Assembly: GCF_002949795.1 (NCBI RefSeq)
Contig: NZ_CP026692.1
Location: 5,006,545-5,070,544 of the forward strand
Reading direction: 5' to 3'
Source of the DNA: Nostoc sp. 'Lobaria pulmonaria (5183) cyanobiont'
Lineage (GTDB): Bacteria; Cyanobacteriota; Cyanobacteriia; Cyanobacteriales; Nostocaceae
DNA: 64,000 bases
Under the pieces are notes generated by a model. That model was not told where the DNA came from. It ran no database searches and worked only from the letters and a program-made list of their open reading frames with translations. Of this stretch, positions 17,468 through 26,014 are shown one piece after another. A program made the position numbers and the translations under genes. The number at the start of each line of letters is the position of its first letter. Position 1 is the first letter of the stretch.

Positions 17468-17665
17468 CTATTCTATATGGGCGATGCGAAAGCCCATCAT
17501 ACATTCATATTGGTCTGGCTGCTGTTGAGTAAGTTTGCGAATGGCTTGACCACAGCGCAGTTGACCCCCACGCCAACGGGGTTGACCGCTCCCGTCAGCG
17601 AGTAAACAAGACTGGCAAACTTGCTCAGGGGCAAGGATTTGCTCGTCCATTAAAATGACTAGCAT
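17468..17665 (-). CDS. Small Cys-containing conserved protein
   Basis: A 65-residue protein with a CxxC pair (VCQSCLLAD), then LRCGQAI and YECMMGFRIAHIE, giving four cysteines spaced as in a possible zinc or iron-sulfur site. I start at the ATG of MLVILMDEQ because AGGAGGG lies 6 bases upstream; upstream in-frame starts have no such site. It has no recognised family. It runs the same way as tic20, 81 bases upstream of it. No function is proposed. Confidence 0.7.
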   Translation of the reverse strand: MLVILMDEQILAPEQVCQSCLLADGSGQPRWRGGQLRCGQAIRKLTQQQPDQYECMMGFRIAHIE

Positions 17666-18266
17666 CGAATCCCTCCTGTAAATCCTCATTGTCAACCCAC
17701 ATTTCACTCAAGGGAGGACGTGTTTTGTAGCGGTTCAAAAAGCCACTTCAGATAGATTGGATGCGTTTTGTGTGGTTAAGTGTTGTGATTTGCGATCGGC
17801 TTTACGCCTAATTTGGGCGATCGCAGAGGACACTTAAGAACCACATCCTACCTCTTTGTAGCAAAAATGTGGGCAATTACAATTCAATAACAATTCTCAA
17901 GTGAATTTTAATTTATTGTACGTTGTGTCTATTACAAAGTGGGAATTTAGTAAAAAATAATACAAAAATATTTGCACTAAGTTGAGCAAAGACAACTAAC
18001 GGTATCCATTGCATTCCTGTTAATTTAGCACTAGGATGTGTCAAACTTAATATTCAGAAAACAACAAAAGCTTTACGCACAAGCAACACGGCGACTTATT
18101 GAAATTTCCTTGAGGTGAGTAGTTAAACTGTGAGAAGTCAAGTCAGTAAAACTGAGTTAACTTGATAGCCATTTAAGTGAGGCATTTCTAAAATACTGAG
18201 GTAAACTTGCAAGCAAGTTAATCCACAATATTACTCAGCGGCTCGTCGGTCTGGGCATCACTTACA
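17666..18266. other. Gene-free stretch before the 1061-residue gene
   Basis: 601 bases between divergent genes. It holds an imperfect inverted HIP1 pair (about 17790-17824), an AT-rich middle part, and a short hairpin AACTTGC/GCAAGTT at 18204-18219. No ORF or RNA gene could be supported. Confidence 0.35.
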
Positions 18267-21200
18267 ATGGAACACTGGCAATTTCTGATACAGAAACAAG
18301 GCGCTCGCTCGTGGCATATCCTAGAATCCCCAAATTTGGAAATTTTGGAAGGACAGTATAGAGTTTTGGCTCGTTCTAACCTTCTGAATACAGACGTGGA
18401 AGTGCGGGTAACTCACTCTTCAACTGAGGAAGTTCAACCAACGCGGCGAATTTTCAAGCGATCGCGTCGCACTAATTCAGAAGGCTTAATGCCGATAATT
18501 CCTTTTACCTACTTCCAAGCGGGAGTTTGGGAGTTGCGGTGTTCTGGCGATTTGATGTCGGATCTGCTCGGTAAATCTTGGCAATACAGCGTGCAAGTGC
18601 AGGTCTTCTCGCTGTTAGCAGAGAGAGAGCCGAGGAAAAATTTAGAATCAAGTTCACCCGACGATCGCCCAGATAATGTTTCTGACAATTTGGAATGTAA
18701 TGCCCCAGCAGAAACTGCAATTACGTTATTTACGTTTGAGAAAGCGATCGCTGTTTCTGAAGAACTAGCAACTATAGACAGCAACCTTGCTACTACTGTT
18801 GCTCCAGATGAAGGAAACTTGGAATCTAATGCCCCACCAGAACCTGTAATTGAGCTAAATAAAGCGATCGCTGTTTCTGAAGAACTAGCAACTATAGACA
18901 GCAATCTTGCTACTACTGTTGCACCAGATGAAGGAAACTTGGAATCTAATGCCCCACTAGAACCTGTAATTGAGCTAGATGGAGCGATCGCTGTTTCTGA
19001 AGAACTAGCAACTACAGACAGCAATCTTGCTACTACTGTTGCACCAGATGAAGGGAACTTGGAATCTAATGCCCCACTAGAACCTGTAATTGAGCTAGAT
19101 GGAGCGATCGCTGTTTCTGAAGAACTAGCAATTACAGACAGCAACCTTGTTACTACCACTGTTGTGTCAGATAAAACAGAAGAAGACGAAGATATAGTTA
19201 TCGATGAGCCTGTGAGTCCTGTGTGGCTACAAGGAGAGACGGCAGAGCAGATTTTACAAAATTTAATAGATTTAGCTTTACCTGCCTCTGAACTGCTGCT
19301 CAAAGATGAAAAGGTCACAGATTCTTCGGCAACACAACTACCGCCACCATTACTGCTAACTTTAAATCAGGATAATTACATTGCTCGTTGGGGACAAGCT
19401 CTTATAATCAACGGGTACATAGAATTCCAAGAAAAGACAAATCTAGATTGGGGTAAAACATTATCTCCAAAAAGCTTACGGGCGCTTGAAGTAGAAATTG
19501 AACTGCGATCGCCTAAGAACTTGAAAATCTTGACCAAAGTGCGGCAACCCTTATCAGATAAGGAGTTGCCCTTTACAATCAATACCTCAATTGATATTCC
19601 TGCTGATTGTGAATCCAAGCTAATTTTGGCAGATATCAGTTTGTATGGTAAATTCGCCGATGCTGGTGAAGTCATGCCGTTAGCCAGCGAGTCCTTCACC
19701 ATTACAGCAGATGTAACAGAATTACTGGCAATCACAGCCACAGTAAAACGCAGTACATCTTTAAATGACCCCATAACACCATCGGACTCATCTACTGTTT
19801 TCACAGAAACAGAGACACCTGTTAGTCGGCTCGATTTGAAACTATTAAATCTGGTCAAGACTCCAAAAATAGACCAGTCTCAGATAGTTCGTCCATCCCC
19901 AAACACACCTCTACCACCGCAAATTAACCTGCAAGTTCTGCGAGAAGCTAACCTGCGGACATCTAAGCTCAAGAATTCAAGCATTTCGTTGCCTCAATTA
20001 CCGAAACTGCCCCCTATTCAAAGTGATGCCAACATTCCCACAGATATTGTTGCAGAACCACAGACACAAGAAAAGCTTGTAGAAAAGGATTCTACTATAG
20101 CCACCATCAACTTGGAGCAGTTGGTCATCAAGCAACGTCGAATGCCAATAATCGAGACTACTTTGCCATACTTGAAACGGCTACAAGCTCTGCCAGATGA
20201 TGCCGAAGAAAAAGTAGAAAATAATGTTCCTCCAGATGGATTGGAAGTTAAAGCGGCTGAAGACTTGCCAAAGTTGGACGCAACTATGGCTGAAGATGAA
20301 AATACACCTGAATTAGTAGTAGGTGATGCACAATTTCAGGAAGAATCTGTTGCTGAAGGCGAAGCCCAGCAAAATACACAATTTCAGGAAGAATCTGTTG
20401 CTGAAGTCGAAGCCACACAAAATACACAATTTGAGGAAGAATCTGTTTCTGAAGTCGAAGCCCCCCAAAATGCACAATTAATTACAACAGGAAACCTTTA
20501 TTCATCTCCCCTGCTCAGGAAGTGGATGCAGAGCCAAGGATACTCCTTGCCTGAATCTATCAACGATCTGCAACCTCAAGATTACAATAACTATGTTCCA
20601 GCACAGCAGATACCCCTTTCTCCAAGTGCAGAAAATGCCAATATTGATGTTAACTTGCCGTTAGAACTAGATGCCAACACGGAGAATAATCTGAGCGAAG
20701 GTTGGAGCAGTTCACAATTTCTCTTGACTGAAACGCGAAAGGGACAAGAGACATGGGAAGAAGTCGAAGGGTTGGCTCCTGAACTGGAGAACCTTGGGGA
20801 AGATATAGACACAGCGCAGGAAATGGAACTGGGGATTGGAGAAAATACGGAAATAGAAAAAGTACTAGAAGAACCAACAATCTCATCAGCTCTGTTAACA
20901 CAAATACCGCCCCCTCCTCCTCCGATAAAAATAAATATAGCGTCAGCTTGGTTGGCGCAAGAAATCGTTGTAGATGATACAGATACCGAACTAGAAGGCG
21001 ATACAACTGGGAGTTACACCTTTGAAGAAAAGGAGCAACCACTGTTATATTCATCTTCTTCCTTACCTATAATTGCAGCAGCCACTGAGCCTTTGCCAAT
21101 TCCACATTTGTATGTACCAGAAGGCGAATTAATTGCTGGCAAGCCTGTCATAGTGCGCGTAGTACTGCCGGAAGTACCTTTGCAAGTTGTTGTCAAGTTA

Positions 21201-21452
21201 TGGCTTGAAGATTATCAAACTCGTTACTTACTAAATGGCCCTCATCTATTGACAAATTTACTTCCTAATGCATCCGGAGGTTTTGAAGTGATGACACAAT
21301 TAAACATTCCCTTTGGCTGTTTGGAAATTCGCTTAGAAGCGATCGCACTCGATCTAACAACCCAACAGGAAAGTCACAAAGTCACAATAGTGCGAACTGT
21401 AATTCCTCCAGACTTGCCAAGCTTGCAGCTAGATGAACTCCTGGGTATGTAA
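18267..21452 (+). CDS. Large acidic repeat-rich cyanobacterial protein
   Basis: A 1061-residue, strongly acidic protein without signal peptide or membrane helix. The N-terminal about 115 residues (MEHWQFLIQKQGARSWHILE onward) form a folded domain. The C-terminal about 115 residues (from IPHLYVPEGELIAGKPVIV) look beta-rich. A third ordered block lies around residues 365-490. Between them are disordered Pro/Glu/Thr linkers. Two tandem arrays are visible: about four copies of a 40-residue unit (residues about 143-305), and three copies of a 16-residue unit (QFQEESVAEVEA type, residues about 688-736). No known family or function was recognised. A weak Shine-Dalgarno sequence makes the start less certain. 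Confidence 0.8.
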   Translation: MEHWQFLIQKQGARSWHILESPNLEILEGQYRVLARSNLLNTDVEVRVTHSSTEEVQPTRRIFKRSRRTNSEGLMPIIPFTYFQAGVWELRCSGDLMSDLLGKSWQYSVQVQVFSLLAEREPRKNLESSSPDDRPDNVSDNLECNAPAETAITLFTFEKAIAVSEELATIDSNLATTVAPDEGNLESNAPPEPVIELNKAIAVSEELATIDSNLATTVAPDEGNLESNAPLEPVIELDGAIAVSEELATTDSNLATTVAPDEGNLESNAPLEPVIELDGAIAVSEELAITDSNLVTTTVVSDKTEEDEDIVIDEPVSPVWLQGETAEQILQNLIDLALPASELLLKDEKVTDSSATQLPPPLLLTLNQDNYIARWGQALIINGYIEFQEKTNLDWGKTLSPKSLRALEVEIELRSPKNLKILTKVRQPLSDKELPFTINTSIDIPADCESKLILADISLYGKFADAGEVMPLASESFTITADVTELLAITATVKRSTSLNDPITPSDSSTVFTETETPVSRLDLKLLNLVKTPKIDQSQIVRPSPNTPLPPQINLQVLREANLRTSKLKNSSISLPQLPKLPPIQSDANIPTDIVAEPQTQEKLVEKDSTIATINLEQLVIKQRRMPIIETTLPYLKRLQALPDDAEEKVENNVPPDGLEVKAAEDLPKLDATMAEDENTPELVVGDAQFQEESVAEGEAQQNTQFQEESVAEVEATQNTQFEEESVSEVEAPQNAQLITTGNLYSSPLLRKWMQSQGYSLPESINDLQPQDYNNYVPAQQIPLSPSAENANIDVNLPLELDANTENNLSEGWSSSQFLLTETRKGQETWEEVEGLAPELENLGEDIDTAQEMELGIGENTEIEKVLEEPTISSALLTQIPPPPPPIKINIASAWLAQEIVVDDTDTELEGDTTGSYTFEEKEQPLLYSSSSLPIIAAATEPLPIPHLYVPEGELIAGKPVIVRVVLPEVPLQVVVKLWLEDYQTRYLLNGPHLLTNLLPNASGGFEVMTQLNIPFGCLEIRLEAIALDLTTQQESHKVTIVRTVIPPDLPSLQLDELLGM
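18700..19190 (+). repeat. 120-bp tandem repeat in the large acidic protein gene
   Basis: About four copies, the later three with an exact 120-base period (40 codons). Each copy contains one HIP1 octamer GCGATCGC and encodes KAIAVSEELATIDSNLATT-like units. Copies two to four are nearly identical, implying recent duplication or gene conversion. Confidence 0.9.
20328..20475 (+). repeat. 48-bp tandem repeat in the same gene
   Basis: Three copies with a 48-base period encode a 16-residue unit (QFQEESVAEVEA type). It lies in a disordered acidic linker. Confidence 0.85.
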
Positions 21453-21690
21453 CTCAGGTATGAGGGGCATTAAGCATTGGGAATTAGGCATTGGGCATGG
21501 AGAAGAGACAAGGTAGACAAGCAAGAGGGGGGAGACAAGGGAGAGACTTGTTCAATAATTCCCCCTTATCTCCTTGTCCCCCATATCCCAATTTCCCCTG
21601 TGTTAAAAATATGAAAGAATTTCAAAAATCTGGCAGAATTTGCAGTAAGCTCATTTTGAATTGTAGTGTAATTTGATAGGAACCTTTACT

Positions 21691-21840
21691 ATGGCAGTAT
21701 CTTTTTTGCCTTCTGTCTTGGCTAGTACTTCGTACTTGTCTGCTATCTTCATTCCCATAATTGGTTGGGTTTTGCCAGGTGTGGTCTTCGCGTTTCTGTT
21801 TTTATACATTGAAAGCGACGATATCAGTGATATTAACTGA
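21691..21840 (+). CDS. psaI: Photosystem I subunit VIII (PsaI)
   Basis: A 49-residue protein with a single transmembrane helix: MAVSFLPSVLASTSYLSAIF, then IPIIGWVLPGVVFAFLFLYI, and an acidic tail ESDDISDIN. The FLP...IP..GW..P...FLFLYIE pattern is that of PsaI, a peripheral single-helix subunit of photosystem I near PsaL that helps trimer or tetramer organisation. GATAGGA lies about 10 bases before the ATG. A strong terminator lies 78 bases after the stop. It is convergent with psbJ. Confidence 0.9.
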   Translation: MAVSFLPSVLASTSYLSAIFIPIIGWVLPGVVFAFLFLYIESDDISDIN

Positions 21841-21918
21841 TACTGATGTAGTCATTAGTTATTAGTCATTTGCAAAAAACAATGACAAAGGACAAATGAC
21901 AAATGACTAAAATTAATA

Positions 21919-21950
21919 CCGCCTGTCTCTATGAGACAGGCGGTTTTTTT
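21919..21950 (+). terminator. Rho-independent terminator after psaI
   Basis: CCGCCTGTCTC, a three-base loop and GAGACAGGCGG form a perfect 11-bp stem followed by seven T. On the minus strand the stem is followed by TATTAATTTT, so it may also stop transcripts from the psbEFLJ operon. Confidence 0.9.
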
Positions 21951-22016
21951 AACGTTGATTTCTCAACAAATGCTAGAAAATTCTAACTTATAGTGTTCGG
22001 TTCAAACTAACTCATG

Positions 22017-22136
22017 TTAAATCGAAGAACCGAGTCCGGCGTAGGCACCATAAAAGAAAATGCCCAAGACTGTAATTATACCTAAACCTGCGATCGTAGC
22101 GACGACCCACAGAGGAATTCTCCCACTTCCAGACAC
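22017..22136 (-). CDS. psbJ: Photosystem II protein J
   Basis: A 39-residue single-helix PSII subunit: [20 protein letters not shown], then [18 protein letters not shown]. It starts with GTG; GGGAGGAG lies 7 bases upstream, which supports that start. PsbJ sits next to cytochrome b559 and affects plastoquinone exchange and assembly. It is the last gene of psbE-F-L-J. Confidence 0.95.
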
Positions 22137-22205
22137 AGCTTCTCTCCTCCCTTAACAACAAATCAACACACGTTCATAAACCAAGATTAACAGCAGTACT
22201 TCTAA

Positions 22206-22328
22206 TTAGTTAAAGAAGTAACTGGAAAACAGAATACCCAGAACGAAAATCATTAGTAATCCCAAGTATAGAGAAGTCCGGTTTAGTTCAACCGGCTGAT
22301 TATTGGGATTGGGGGATCTTTCTGCCAT
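22206..22328 (-). CDS. psbL: Photosystem II protein L
   Basis: A 40-residue single-helix PSII subunit: MAERSPNPNNQPVELNRTSL, then YLGLLMIFVLGILFSSYFFN. The start is the ATG at 22328; an upstream in-frame reading of 30 residues is only the psbF region in another frame. PsbL sits at the PSII dimer interface and influences QA function. It starts eight bases after the psbF stop. Confidence 0.97.
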   Translation of the reverse strand: MAERSPNPNNQPVELNRTSLYLGLLMIFVLGILFSSYFFN

Positions 22329-22336
22329 AATTGCTC

Positions 22337-22474
22337 CTAACGGTGAATAAATTGCATTGCGGCGATCGCGCCCAAAAAGAATACAGTTGGTACACCTAAG
22401 GTGTGAACTGCCAGCCATCTAACGGTAAAAATTGGATAGGTAACTGGTTGATTGATGTTGTTTCCGCTAGTCAT
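22337..22474 (-). CDS. psbF: Cytochrome b559 beta subunit
   Basis: A 45-residue protein with one membrane helix. The heme-ligand histidine is in RWLAVHTLGVPTVFFLG (H24), and the protein ends IAAMQFIHR. It pairs with PsbE to bind heme in the PSII core. It starts nine bases after the psbE stop, as is usual in this operon. One HIP1-like site (GCGATCGC) lies within the coding region. Confidence 0.97.
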   Translation of the reverse strand: MTSGNNINQPVTYPIFTVRWLAVHTLGVPTVFFLGAIAAMQFIHR

Positions 22475-22483
22475 GATCTCAAA

Positions 22484-22732
22484 CTACTTTCCAATAAATT
22501 CTTCAACTTGTTTTTTAGCTTCAAAACGGTTCTTCACAATGGGCACTTCCTGCCGCGCTGGTGTGAAATACTCGTTGGGACGGGGTGTACCAAAAGCATC
22601 ATAAGCAAGACCAGTTTGCACAAATAGCCAACCAGCAATAAACAATGCCGGGATGGTGATGCTGTGAATTACCCAGTAACGAACGCTAGTAATGATGTCC
22701 GAAAACGGACGTTCTCCAGTGGTACCTGACAT
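22484..22732 (-). CDS. psbE: Cytochrome b559 alpha subunit
   Basis: An 82-residue PSII core protein. The histidine ligand to heme is in RYWVIHSITIPALFIAGWLF (H23), with the lumenal FGTPRPNEYFTPARQEVPI and the EAKKQVEEFI end following. It heads psbE-F-L-J. The ycf48 and rubA genes lie upstream on the same strand, the arrangement conserved in cyanobacteria. Confidence 0.98.
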   Translation of the reverse strand: MSGTTGERPFSDIITSVRYWVIHSITIPALFIAGWLFVQTGLAYDAFGTPRPNEYFTPARQEVPIVKNRFEAKKQVEEFIGK

Positions 22733-23030
22733 TTAGATCCCTACCTTATACATAGAGTGTTATTGAGTTTATTATCCTACAAAGTTAAGAAAGAGTTACA
22801 AGTTGCAACGTTTTTCTCAGAAATTAGGTATGGGGCACTTGTACTGAGCAACTTGCCCTGAGCGTAGTCAAAGGGAGTCGAAGTATTGGGTATTGGGCAT
22901 TGGGCATTGAACACAAAAGGCGGAGGTGCGTAGGTGCAGAGGGGAAAAACTTACTGCAACTTCTCCTTGGTCACTGAGCGTAGCCGAAGTGCTGCCCCCT
23001 TGCTCCCCTGCTTACTCTACCTCTTACTCA
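22733..23030. repeat. Repeat-rich spacer between ycf48 and psbE
   Basis: About 298 bases with two related blocks (CTGAGCGTAGTCAAAGGGAG near 22859 and CACTGAGCGTAGCCGAAGTG near 22974), GGGCATTGGGCATTG runs, and CTTGCTCCCCTGC pyrimidine runs. These are typical Nostoc intergenic repeats. They may separate ycf48 transcription from psbE. Confidence 0.5.
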
Positions 23031-24050
23031 CTAAGCTGCTTCTGGAGAAGTTGTTTCAGGATTTGGTAGATATTTGAGCAAAACGCCGCGATCGCCAATT
23101 ATAAATCCCCGCTCTGGCTCTAAGAACACAATCTTGTACAAATTAGCCGCAACTTCTTCTATGTCACGGTCTTTTTGCCAGGTTTTGCCACCGTCGCCAC
23201 TGCGTAGCAAATTACCGCTACCGCCACCTATCCAAATTTCATTGGGTGTGCGATATGCCAAATCCAGCAAACCCCAACTGGTGGATAACTCTGGATATTT
23301 TGCATCTTGCCATTCTTCAGGTTTAGTTGGGTCACTAAACTGAACTTGACCTCCTCTAGCTAACAACCACAATTGCCCATTGTCAGCAAAGCCCATGTTT
23401 TCTACCCGCCGAGAACTATTGCGGTTATGGGCTATCCAAGCATCTTGCCCTGGTTCCCAAGTCGAGTAGAAACTACCCTTAGCCGAAACAGCAACATATT
23501 TCCCATCAGCAGAACGTTCCAAGTTACGCACCACACCCACTGCTGATTCCACCTGGGCTTTCCAGTTTTTGCCGCCGTCTGTGGTCTTATATATGGCTCC
23601 GACATCAGTAGCCATTTCCGCTGTATTGTCTGCTAGGGCCTTAACTGCGATCGGGCTACCTGGTAGCTTTTCGCTCAGGGGTATACGCGACCAAGAAGCA
23701 CCTTCATCGGTAGTGTGTATTAACAGTCCAGGCTCTCCGGCAATCCAGCCTTCTTTGCCTGCAAAACTTACTGAGTCAAAGCGATACTTTTGCTCATCCA
23801 GTTGCAGTATTATTGGTTTCCAGGTATTACCACCGTCATTGGTTTCCAATAGGGTGGCATTGCTACCGACTAAGTAGCCATGCTCAAGGTTATTAGTAAA
23901 AGCAATATCCAATAAATTCGAGTCTGTTGGCACAGAAATGACTTTCCAAGGGTTGTAGCTAACAGAGGGAACTTGGCCACAACCTATACACATGAGGACT
24001 ACTATTAACAAGGCAAATATTCGTTGCCAACCTTTCACAATTGAATGCAT
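23031..24050 (-). CDS. ycf48: Photosystem II assembly factor Ycf48 (HCF136)
   Basis: A 339-residue lumenal lipoprotein. The signal peptide ends in a lipobox (VVLMCIGCG, lipidated Cys at about residue 24). The mature part is a seven-bladed propeller with repeated DGGNTWKP, DEGASWSR, DGGKNWKA and DGGKTWQK blade motifs. Ycf48 binds newly made D1 and the D1-D2 assembly module of PSII. It lies between rubA and psbEFLJ, the conserved assembly cluster. Confidence 0.96.
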   Translation of the reverse strand: MHSIVKGWQRIFALLIVVLMCIGCGQVPSVSYNPWKVISVPTDSNLLDIAFTNNLEHGYLVGSNATLLETNDGGNTWKPIILQLDEQKYRFDSVSFAGKEGWIAGEPGLLIHTTDEGASWSRIPLSEKLPGSPIAVKALADNTAEMATDVGAIYKTTDGGKNWKAQVESAVGVVRNLERSADGKYVAVSAKGSFYSTWEPGQDAWIAHNRNSSRRVENMGFADNGQLWLLARGGQVQFSDPTKPEEWQDAKYPELSTSWGLLDLAYRTPNEIWIGGGSGNLLRSGDGGKTWQKDRDIEEVAANLYKIVFLEPERGFIIGDRGVLLKYLPNPETTSPEAA

Positions 24051-24191
24051 CAGTATTTCTTAGTTATTTCTAAATTTTTGTCGGAGTTGGCAGCCAGGAT
24101 GCTGGAAAATCCAGGATTTTTCATTTTGAATTTTGTTAACGCAGCGTAAAGCCTCTGTTAGAGAGCGTTATTTTGAATTGCTTAAGGGCTG

Positions 24192-24527
24192 TCATTGTAA
24201 GCCGTAGAGACTGATAAAAAACAAGAAGCCAAGAGCCAAAGCACCAAAAATTAGGATATTTTTTTGGGTTGGCGTTAGGTTGTTGACACCCAAACCGTAA
24301 CCGAGATTTTCTTTGAAGCCGGATGCAGTACCCGCAGGGCCGATGTTGGCAAAAGCGGTCTTCTTAGCACTACAAACTGGACAGCGCCAATTTATGGGCA
24401 GTTCTGCAAAGGTTGTCCCTGAAGGAATATCATCCTTATCGTCTCCCTTTTCGGGTTCGTAAACATAACCGCAGGCGCGACACTCGTAGCGGTCTAGCAC
24501 CGTAGTCTCAACAGCTGGTTCGCTCAT
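24192..24527 (-). CDS. rubA: Membrane-anchored rubredoxin
   Basis: A 111-residue protein. A rubredoxin domain has two CxxC pairs that bind one iron (YECRACGYVY and WRCPVCSAKK). A linker and a C-terminal membrane helix (ILIFGALALGFLFFISLYGL) follow. Cyanobacterial and plastid RubA is needed for photosystem assembly. I start at MSEPAVETT (24527), with GAGG about 9 bases upstream; an upstream start at 24608 adds an unlikely hydrophobic leader. It heads the rubA-ycf48-psbEFLJ cluster. Confidence 0.95.
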   Translation of the reverse strand: MSEPAVETTVLDRYECRACGYVYEPEKGDDKDDIPSGTTFAELPINWRCPVCSAKKTAFANIGPAGTASGFKENLGYGLGVNNLTPTQKNILIFGALALGFLFFISLYGLQ

Positions 24528-24923
24528 GGCTAAGGCCTCGCAGAGAAGAAATCTTAAATATACGTTAAAAATTATGACATAATTGTTAGACTTTTCTATC
24601 ACTAGCAAAAGCGAATCAAATACCTGAAGTGCGTCTGTTTCCCAGATTTCAGAAAAACCAAACAGATATAATGTAAAAGAAAGTTACGCAGTTAAGGGAT
24701 TGGGCATGGGGCATTGGGCATTGAGGCATTGGGAACAAGAGGCAGAGGTGCAAAGGGGCAGAGACGCAGAGGGGCAGAGGGAAAGAACTTGTTGTATAAG
24801 AACTCTCCTCTGCTCCCCTGCTCCCTTGCTCCCCTCCCCCACTCCTAAATCCCTAATCTCTAGTCGTCAGTACCCAATCTCTAGTCACTACTTAAAATAC
24901 TCCATAAGCGGTAGATACTCATT
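24528..24923. other. Divergent intergenic region between rubA and ndhC
   Basis: 396 bases. From about 24697 to 24845 it is filled by repeats: GGGCATTGGGCATTGAGGC, a purine-rich run (GCAGAGGGGCAGAGGG) and, after about 20 bases, a pyrimidine-rich counterpart (CTCCTCTGCTCCCCTGCTCC), so the block could fold back on itself. The rubA promoter must lie in the 24528-24690 part. No clear hexamers were found. Confidence 0.4.
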
Positions 24924-25286
24924 GTGTTTGTCCTCAGCGGTTACGAGTACCTTCTAGGCTTCTTCATCATCTGTAGCCTAGTACCTGCCTTAGCGCTCTC
25001 AGCTTCCAAGCTCCTACGACCCAGTAGTTACAGCCCAGAACGTCGCACTACCTATGAATCTGGCATGGAACCCATCGGGGGAGCCTGGATTCAGTTCAAC
25101 ATCCGCTACTACATGTTTGCTCTGGTCTTCGTCGTCTTTGATGTGGAGACTGTATTCTTGTATCCTTGGGCGGTAGCTTTCCACCGTTTAGGGCTATTGG
25201 CATTTATTGAAGCGCTAGTCTTTATTGCAATTCTTGTAGTCGCTTTAGTTTACGCATGGCGTAAAGGAGCTTTGGAATGGTCTTGA
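24924..25286 (+). CDS. ndhC: NAD(P)H-quinone oxidoreductase subunit 3
   Basis: A 120-residue membrane subunit of the thylakoid NDH-1 complex. It has three hydrophobic helices, the conserved loop RRTTYESGMEPIGGAWIQFN, and MFALVFVVFDVETVFLYPWA with the conserved acidic residues. It starts with GTG (FVLSGYEYLL follows). NDH-1 carries cyclic electron flow, respiration and CO2 uptake in cyanobacteria. It overlaps ndhK by 10 bases in the order ndhC-K-J, which is conserved in cyanobacteria and plastids. Confidence 0.97.
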   Translation: MFVLSGYEYLLGFFIICSLVPALALSASKLLRPSSYSPERRTTYESGMEPIGGAWIQFNIRYYMFALVFVVFDVETVFLYPWAVAFHRLGLLAFIEALVFIAILVVALVYAWRKGALEWS

Positions 25287-26014
25287 ATTCTAACTTAACA
25301 ACCCAGGGCAAAGAACGAATCATCAACCCCATTGAGCGGACTACAATCACTCAAGACCTTTCAGAAAACGTCATTTTGACGACGGTTGACGATCTCTACG
25401 ACTGGGCGCGGCTTTCTAGTCTGTGGCCGTTGTTATTTGGTACTGCTTGCTGCTTTATTGAGTTTGCAGCTTTAATTGGTTCCCGATTTGACTTTGACCG
25501 TTTTGGGCTAATTCCCCGTTCTAGCCCCCGCCAAGCCGATTTAATTATTACGGCAGGGACTATTACGATGAAGATGGCTCCCCAACTGGTGCGTCTTTAC
25601 GAACAGATGCCAGAGCCGAAGTATGTAATTGCGATGGGAGCTTGCACAATTACTGGCGGGATGTTCAGCGTTGATTCCCCCACGGCAGTGCGCGGAGTTG
25701 ATAAACTGATTCCTGTGGATGTGTACTTACCTGGTTGTCCTCCCCGTCCAGAAGCAATTATCGACGCAATCATTAAGCTGCGGAAGAAAATCGCCAATGA
25801 ATCGATGCAAGAGCGGGGTAAAATTAAGCAAACTCACCGCTACTACAGCACGACTCATAATTTGAAGCCAGTAGAGGAAATCTTAACTGGTAAGTATTTG
25901 CAGTCAGCAACTCGCTCTGCACCACCGAAGGAATTGGCGGAAGCGATTGGTATGCCAATACCACCTGCACTACTGACAGAAAAGGCGCAAAAGGAGGAAC
26001 AAACCCGTGGCTGA
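25277..26014 (+). CDS. ndhK: NAD(P)H-quinone oxidoreductase subunit K
   Basis: A 245-residue hydrophilic subunit of NDH-1 that carries the N2 [4Fe-4S] cluster. Ligand cysteines are in FGTACCFIEFA, AMGACTITGGMFS and YLPGCPPRPEA. It has the PRSSPRQADLIITAGTIT motif typical of the NuoB/PSST family. The C-terminal tail of about 40 residues is a cyanobacterial feature. The start ATG lies within the end of ndhC, and the gene overlaps ndhJ by eight bases, so translation is probably coupled. Confidence 0.97.
   Translation: MVLNSNLTTQGKERIINPIERTTITQDLSENVILTTVDDLYDWARLSSLWPLLFGTACCFIEFAALIGSRFDFDRFGLIPRSSPRQADLIITAGTITMKMAPQLVRLYEQMPEPKYVIAMGACTITGGMFSVDSPTAVRGVDKLIPVDVYLPGCPPRPEAIIDAIIKLRKKIANESMQERGKIKQTHRYYSTTHNLKPVEEILTGKYLQSATRSAPPKELAEAIGMPIPPALLTEKAQKEEQTRG

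Noticed and set aside
18509..19318. 269-residue minus-strand frame opposite the large acidic protein
   Set aside because: It is a shadow of the repeat region, rich in Ser/Ala/Val from reversed repeat codons, with no motif and no ribosome binding site.
21491..21676. 61-residue plus-strand frame before psaI
   Set aside because: It is made of GGGCATGGAG and CAAGGGAGAGAC-type intergenic repeat sequence.
22329..22418. Upstream extension of psbL to 22418
   Set aside because: The extra 30 residues come from psbF read in another frame; PsbL is a 40-residue protein starting at 22328.
24700..24957. 85-residue plus-strand frame before ndhC
   Set aside because: It translates a repeat block and overlaps the ndhC start.
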